IMG/VR virus record: IMGVR_UViG_3300036859_000326
Location: 1 to 34,056 of that record
Length of the DNA: 34,056 nt
Source of the DNA: a virus
Direction: 5' to 3' (one strand)
Both the position numbers and the translations under genes were made by a program. The notes below the pieces were generated by a model, which did not search any database, had not been told where the DNA came from, and was given only the letters and a program-made list of their open reading frames with translations. Below are positions 29,513-34,056 of this stretch, piece after piece (the first letter of the stretch is position 1; each line of letters begins with the position of its first letter).

Positions 29513-30015
29513 CCGAAGAGAACAGCATTCTTGATGTGTCCGTTCCCCTCCGGCTGTACGGCAAAAACCTGGTGATCCGCTATCGCGGGCTGGCCTTTAT
29601 GCGGTATTTGAAGGAATTCAAGCGCGACATTTTCACCGATCTATCTCGCCTCGATGTCGAAGGCTCAGCGCTCCGGAATCTCGGTAGCGGCAACCTGACG
29701 CAAACCCCAAGCGGTGCGGGTCTAGGAAGCCTTTTTGAATTGGTGCGGGATCTTCTATGGGCCGGGCTGCTGGAGGTGCAGCCGGCAATGACGCTAGAGG
29801 ATGTCACGAACCTGCTGGACATGCGGAGCTTGATGCCCGTGCTGCCGGCGATAGCGGCTGCGGTCCAGGCTGGGATGCCGCAGGGGGAACCGAGCCACCC
29901 TCCAAAGCCGCAGGTGAACGTGGACGAAGAGAAGTCACTATCCACGACTGGGCCAAGCTCTGGGCCTTCCTCCGAAACACCTGCGGTATTACAGCCAGTG
30001 AATTCCGCTGCCTGA
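29509..30015 (+). CDS. Tail assembly chaperone, short (gpG-like) form
   Basis: 168 residues. It begins with LDVSVPLRLYGKNLVIRYRG and carries a helical core (FMRYLKEFKRDIFTDLSRLD, LGSLFELVRDLLWAGLLEV, DVTNLLDMRSLMPVLPAIAA). The C-terminal tail is disordered (SLSTTGPSSGPSSETPAV), as expected where the sequence also encodes another frame. Position and size match the G protein of the G/G-T pair. Ribosomes could shift by -1 at CAG-GGG-GAA (29881-29889) to make the longer form. Confidence 0.82.
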   Translation: MTEENSILDVSVPLRLYGKNLVIRYRGLAFMRYLKEFKRDIFTDLSRLDVEGSALRNLGSGNLTQTPSGAGLGSLFELVRDLLWAGLLEVQPAMTLEDVTNLLDMRSLMPVLPAIAAAVQAGMPQGEPSHPPKPQVNVDEEKSLSTTGPSSGPSSETPAVLQPVNSAA

Positions 30016-30287
30016 CGATTGCCGAAATCTCCTACCTGAGTAATGCCTATCGGCGCCGCGAGATGCTGGCCGATCTGTACGGGGCTCGTATTGTGGCCAT
30101 GCTTTCGGCCGTGAATAGTAAGGCCCGGCGCTATGAGCCGGAACGATGGATGACCAACAGCCGGGAACTCATGCGGCGCAAGCAGGAAGCGCCTACAGCT
30201 CGCCGGCCGCTCACTGGTGAAGAAGTAATACAGCGCTTTCGGATGCTCGGAGTGCCGATTCGGGACAAGCGAACGAAGAAAGACTGA
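29883..30287 (+). CDS. T part of the tail chaperone, made by -1 frameshift
   Basis: From the G-run at 29883-29887 the -1 frame is open to the TGA at 30285-30287, about 134 codons. It encodes VTIHDWAKLWAFLRNTCGIT, LTIAEISYLSNAYRRREML and ERWMTNSRELMRRKQEA, which look like the T domain that follows G in other phages. No ATG or good ribosome site opens this domain. The frame before 29883 is glycine-rich and shadow-like. The slip site G-GGG-GAA is not a perfect X-XXY-YYZ heptamer, since the A-site shift gives a mismatch. The fused protein would be about 260 residues. Confidence 0.65.
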   Translation, partial: GGTEPPSKAAGERGRREVTIHDWAKLWAFLRNTCGITASEFRCLTIAEISYLSNAYRRREMLADLYGARIVAMLSAVNSKARRYEPERWMTNSRELMRRKQEAPTARRPLTGEEVIQRFRMLGVPIRDKRTKKD

Positions 30288-30290
30288 TGT

Positions 30291-33200
30291 ATGGGTGCGG
30301 TAAGCGGTAGCGGGCTGAGTCTTGGAACGCTCTGGATTGCCATCGTTGCCAACGTCGATGAAGCGTTGCAACAACTCCAGAAGTTTACCAATGACGTCGG
30401 TCAGATGGTGGAGCAGCAGAAGCAGAAGTTTGAGGGGCTGGCCACTGTCGGGGAATCGTTCAGTAAGATCGGCACTGCGCTCACAGTGGCAGTTACCGCG
30501 CCTTTGGTGGGCGTAGGCGCGGCGGCCGTGAAGGTATCGGAACAGCTCAACCAGGCGAGAGTCAGCTTTGCGACGATGCTCGGCAGCGCTCAGGCTGCCG
30601 ACAAGATGCTGAAGGATCTTCAAAAATTTGCAGCGACTACGCCGTTTGAATTTCCGGAATTAGTCGATGCCGCCAAACGCATGCAGGCGCTCGGAGTCTC
30701 GGCACAGCAGGTAATCCCGTGGTTGACTGCGATCGGTAATGCCGCCTCAGCGATGGGCGGCGGAAAGGAGGTAATCGACGGCATTACGTTGGCGCTCGGA
30801 CAGATGTCGGCAAAGGGCAAAGTCTCCGCACAGGAGATGAATCAGCTTGCTGAGCGCGGCATACCCGCGTGGCAGCTTTTGGCCGACAAGATCGGCACGT
30901 CCATTCCCGAAGCGATGAAGCTTGCAGAAAAGGGCGCAATCAGTGCGAGCACGGCGATTCCTGCGATTTTGGAGGGAATGAACCAAAAGTTCGGCGGGTC
31001 GATGGAGGCGCTCAATAAGACCCTGACTGGGCAGTGGTCAAACTTCAAAGACAAGATTACTCAGGCGCTGATACCGATCGGCGAGGCGCTCACACCGATG
31101 CTCCAGACGATCGTGAAGGTGATGACTCCTCTACTGGGGCTCGTGGCGGATGTGGCAGAGTTGTTCGTCACTCTGCCTGAACCTGTCAAGGCATTCGCGG
31201 TGGGTTTGGCTGCCGTTGCGGCTGCCATCGGGCCGCTGCTTCTGGTGGTCGGCCAGCTCGCTGTCGGCATTGCGGCGATCGGGCCGGCGCTTGGTGCTCT
31301 CGGGCTTGGGATCACCGTTTCGGTCGGTGCGCTAGTTGGTTGGGCGGCGGCTATCGGGGTTGCAGCGGCGGCATTGGTGGCATTCGGCGTCTGGGTATCC
31401 AACAACTGGGATCGGGTCATGTCGGTCATTACCGGTGCGCTGGCCTTCGTAGTGGATGCATTCGAGGGGCTTATCGGCATTCTCGCCAAGGTGACGGCAT
31501 TTATACCGGGCGTGGGTTCTACGCTGAGTGATTTCGATGGGGATTTAAAGAATCTATCAGCTCAGTTGGAACTCTCTAGTCAAGAGCACGGCAAGCTCGC
31601 CGACGCTGCGGAGCAGGCAGCAGAGCGCATCCCTCCGGCCGTAGAGAAGATCAAGCAGTCCTGGGATGACATGGCGAAAGCGGCTGCAACGCACTTTGGT
31701 AAGGCAGCTACAGAAGCCGTAAAGGCGACCGACATCATTGCCGGAGCAATGCAGGTAGCGTCGGATCTTCAGGATAAGCGGACCGCAGAAGAGAAAAAAG
31801 CCGCTGAGCAGGCCAAGACTCTCGGGGTTCAAACGATTGCCCAACTGCAACAGAACGTGAAGGATCGAAAGCGAATCCTCGAAGAATGGATCGCACTAGA
31901 AAAGCAGGGCATTCTCAAGCATGCGGATGTGGTAGCTGCAACGCAAGCGGTGACTGATGCGGAAAAAGCGCTAGCCGATGGCTCTAAAAATGTCAAAGCC
32001 GCACGCGAGGCCGCGGCCGCCGCAGCGGCGAAGCTGGCGAAAGAAACCGAGGAGCTAGGCAAAAAGGAAATCGCCCACGAGAAGGCGATGGCAGTAATCC
32101 CGTCTGAATACTACCGCTGGATCCAGAGCATCGACGACTGGAACCAGAAAGCAGACGAGCACAAAAAGAAGTTGGAGGAGCAGCGCCAGGCACAGCTTGA
32201 CGCCATGATCGCAGCCGCTAACATGGCGACCTCGATCAATAGCCTGGTGACGCCGGCTGTCGAGCAACTGACTCAGAGGATCAACGACCTGGCGTCAGCC
32301 AACGCAACGCTGAAACCACAGGTAGACGCCACCTACGAGGCTCTGAAGAAGCTAGGGCTGAAAGCGGCCGACGTGTTCCGGTCTGAAGCCGATGATGCGA
32401 AAGCGGCATACGACACGTTAGAGGCGGAAGGCAAGGCCAGTCTGTATCAGCTCACGCAGGCGCGACTCATCTGGTTAGAGAAGGAGAAAGAGGCGGCACT
32501 GGCAGCCGGCGAAATCTGGAGCGCGGCCGATCAAGCAGAGATCGAGGCGCTGAAGAAGACGCTTGATCAGATGGAGCAGAAGACCGCCAAGCACACACAG
32601 AAGACTAAGACTATCTGGCAGGAGTGGGCGAAGTCGATCGGGCAGACGATCCAGCAATTTATCGGCAGCGTGATCGAGCGCGTATTCGGCGGTTCGGATA
32701 TCAATAAGCAGCTCGATGAGCAGGCCGCGGACCTGCAAAAGTCTCTCGCCGAACGCAGCCAGGAGTACGATCAGTTTCTTTCGGACAACGCCGCGAAACA
32801 GCAGAAAGCAGCGCAGGACTACGAGGATTCTCTGGCGAAGGAAGACGAGGCCTTCGCGAACGCGATCGCGGACAAGAAAAAGGAGTTCGACGATTACGCG
32901 GCCAGTATTCCCGAGCTGATGGCAAAGGCCGAACAGGAGGCCGCGGGCAAGCTCGCCGAAACCACGGGTGACCTCAAGCGCGAGCTGGCCGACCGCACGG
33001 CGGACTACCAGCGCTATAGCGAGGACGTCGGCAATGCCATTGAAGAAATTAAAACCAAGCACGCCGATGAGCTGGCCGGCGAGCTGGAGGATTTAGAGAG
33101 CAACCTGGACGACCGCCGCCAGGCATACGAAGACTTCGTACAGGATGCAGCTACCAAACTCGCGCGGCTTCGCGAAGACTCGGCCGACAACATCGCCGAT

Positions 33201-34056
33201 GAGACGCAGGACGTTAGTGACAACATTCGCGATCGTACGACTGATTACCAGCGCTTCGCCCAAGACACGGCGAAGAAGATTCAGAAGCTGCGGGAGAAAA
33301 ACGGGGGCGTGTATTCCGATGAGGAAGACGACCTAGCTACATCCCTGAAGCGCCGGGAGGAGGATCTACAGCAGTACATCACCGATCAAAATCGCGATCT
33401 GCAGACCTTCGTACAGCGGCAGCAGCAGAAGCAGAGGGAAGAGGAACAGGATCTGCAAACGTCGCTCGACCGCAAGCAGCGGGATCAGCAGGAATACGAG
33501 CAGGGCATCCAAAAGCAGCGCGATGAAACCACCGCCAAACACCAGGCCCAGCAGCAACAGGAAATCGCCGACCAGCAGCTTGCGCTGGCGCGCCGCACGC
33601 AGGACTACGAAACCTATGTCGCCGACAACAAAGCGCAAATGGACAAGGCCGTTGCGGACTATCAGATCCAGGTGGACACCGACCGCGCGGCGCTAGAGCA
33701 ATCGCTCACCGATCGCCGTACGGATCTGGATCAGTTCACGGTCGATGCGCTCGGCAAGCACGAACAGAATCGCCAGGACATCAAGCAGACCTATGCGAAC
33801 ACCACCACGGATCTGGAGACAGAGCTGGCGAAACAGAAAGCCGACTACGAGGCGTTCAAAGAGGACATTATCGGACCGGGCGGGCAGCTAGAACAACTCA
33901 AAGAACAGCACCGCTCGATCTGGGAAGACATCGGCAGCCTGGTTGTGGGAGCGCTCGGCAAAATCGGCGAAAAGTTCCTGGAGATCGCGGGTGAAAAGTA
34001 CCTGGGCGTGCTATTGACCAAGCTCGGGGAGCTGATCGGCGCTGGTAACAAGATAG
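30291..34056 (+). CDS. Tail tape measure protein, N-terminal 1,255 codons
   Basis: Begins at ATG 30291 right after the chaperone and is open to the right edge. Residues about 1-240 are the typical TMP_1/TP901-type start (SFATMLGSAQAADKMLKDLQ, FAATTPFEFPELVDAAKRMQ, ITLALGQMSAKGKVSAQEMN, QLAERGIPAWQLLADKIG). Residues about 300-375 are long hydrophobic stretches (AVAAAIGPLLLVVGQLAVGI). Residues about 810-1195 are a highly charged coiled coil with a recurring aromatic-tagged unit (DYQRFAQD, DLQQYI, DYETYV, DYEAFKED). It sets tail length and passes into the host at ejection. No lytic or peptidase motif was seen. It continues in frame at base 3. Confidence 0.93.
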   Translation, partial: MGAVSGSGLSLGTLWIAIVANVDEALQQLQKFTNDVGQMVEQQKQKFEGLATVGESFSKIGTALTVAVTAPLVGVGAAAVKVSEQLNQARVSFATMLGSAQAADKMLKDLQKFAATTPFEFPELVDAAKRMQALGVSAQQVIPWLTAIGNAASAMGGGKEVIDGITLALGQMSAKGKVSAQEMNQLAERGIPAWQLLADKIGTSIPEAMKLAEKGAISASTAIPAILEGMNQKFGGSMEALNKTLTGQWSNFKDKITQALIPIGEALTPMLQTIVKVMTPLLGLVADVAELFVTLPEPVKAFAVGLAAVAAAIGPLLLVVGQLAVGIAAIGPALGALGLGITVSVGALVGWAAAIGVAAAALVAFGVWVSNNWDRVMSVITGALAFVVDAFEGLIGILAKVTAFIPGVGSTLSDFDGDLKNLSAQLELSSQEHGKLADAAEQAAERIPPAVEKIKQSWDDMAKAAATHFGKAATEAVKATDIIAGAMQVASDLQDKRTAEEKKAAEQAKTLGVQTIAQLQQNVKDRKRILEEWIALEKQGILKHADVVAATQAVTDAEKALADGSKNVKAAREAAAAAAAKLAKETEELGKKEIAHEKAMAVIPSEYYRWIQSIDDWNQKADEHKKKLEEQRQAQLDAMIAAANMATSINSLVTPAVEQLTQRINDLASANATLKPQVDATYEALKKLGLKAADVFRSEADDAKAAYDTLEAEGKASLYQLTQARLIWLEKEKEAALAAGEIWSAADQAEIEALKKTLDQMEQKTAKHTQKTKTIWQEWAKSIGQTIQQFIGSVIERVFGGSDINKQLDEQAADLQKSLAERSQEYDQFLSDNAAKQQKAAQDYEDSLAKEDEAFANAIADKKKEFDDYAASIPELMAKAEQEAAGKLAETTGDLKRELADRTADYQRYSEDVGNAIEEIKTKHADELAGELEDLESNLDDRRQAYEDFVQDAATKLARLREDSADNIADETQDVSDNIRDRTTDYQRFAQDTAKKIQKLREKNGGVYSDEEDDLATSLKRREEDLQQYITDQNRDLQTFVQRQQQKQREEEQDLQTSLDRKQRDQQEYEQGIQKQRDETTAKHQAQQQQEIADQQLALARRTQDYETYVADNKAQMDKAVADYQIQVDTDRAALEQSLTDRRTDLDQFTVDALGKHEQNRQDIKQTYANTTTDLETELAKQKADYEAFKEDIIGPGGQLEQLKEQHRSIWEDIGSLVVGALGKIGEKFLEIAGEKYLGVLLTKLGELIGAGNKI

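Noticed and set aside
29580-30623. 347-residue ORF on the minus strand
   Set aside because: It lies antisense to the tail chaperones and tape measure start, has low-complexity Ser/Arg/Leu content and no ribosome site; a GC-driven shadow.
32475-33062. Leucine-rich 195-residue minus-strand ORF resembling a membrane protein
   Set aside because: It is the complement of the Glu/Lys coiled-coil codons of the tape measure, which read as Leu/Phe on the other strand.

Overview
The window looks like a complete genome of a tailed, siphovirus-type bacteriophage, cut open at an arbitrary point. It carries a two-domain large terminase, an HK97-type portal, prohead protease and major capsid protein, a full set of head-tail connectors, a tail tube protein, a tail chaperone pair with a likely -1 frameshift, a very long tape measure protein and long modular tail fibres. 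The tape measure gene runs off the right edge with no stop. An open frame with a typical tape-measure C-terminus runs in from the left edge. Joining base 34056 to base 1 keeps the frame, giving one 1,463-codon gene, so the molecule is circular or circularly permuted. The host cannot be named. Shine-Dalgarno sites (AAGGAG type), dense ATGA/GTGA overlaps and high GC indicate a bacterial phage. Several start codons sit 6-8 bases after a -10-like box, which suggests a host that tolerates leaderless mRNAs.

Layout, left to right. 1-6909: end of the tape measure, a hub/fibre protein with about 220 residues of short repeats, a small coiled-coil protein, a 1,008-residue modular fibre and a small conserved phage protein. 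6916-7415: two leftward genes. 7548-9607: rightward small genes (zinc-binding, hypothetical, membrane). 9616-10140: a leftward small-terminase-like gene. 10201-12652: two small or HTH regulators, then a promoter and about 300 nt of strongly structured leader before a 54-residue gene and a replication-initiator-like gene. That gene contains repeats resembling a lambda-type origin. 12653-13006: operator-like GTAAC repeats, a promoter and a second structured leader ending in an intrinsic terminator. 13007-16847: small genes, the large terminase and a tandem duplication of zinc-ribbon and membrane genes. 17068-17379 and 22143-22457: two leftward gene cassettes with different coding content but nearly identical flanks. 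17413-19033: two fibre or decoration-like genes. 19054-24803: portal, head morphogenesis protein, protease and capsid. 24810-28578: connectors and accessory genes. 28565-28867: a leftward membrane protein with tail-like repeats. 28907-34056: tail tube, chaperones and tape measure.

The terminase fills proheads built from portal, protease and capsid protein. The connectors at 25354, 26487, 27257 and 28189 join the head to a tail built from the tube protein on the tape measure, with help from the chaperones. The hub and fibres complete the tip. The initiator and its embedded repeats probably start replication with host polymerase, since no polymerase, helicase or primase was recognised. No integrase, phage repressor or lysis enzyme was recognised. 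The features most worth checking are the two-cassette system with its covarying hairpin, the two structured leaders and the embedded origin.
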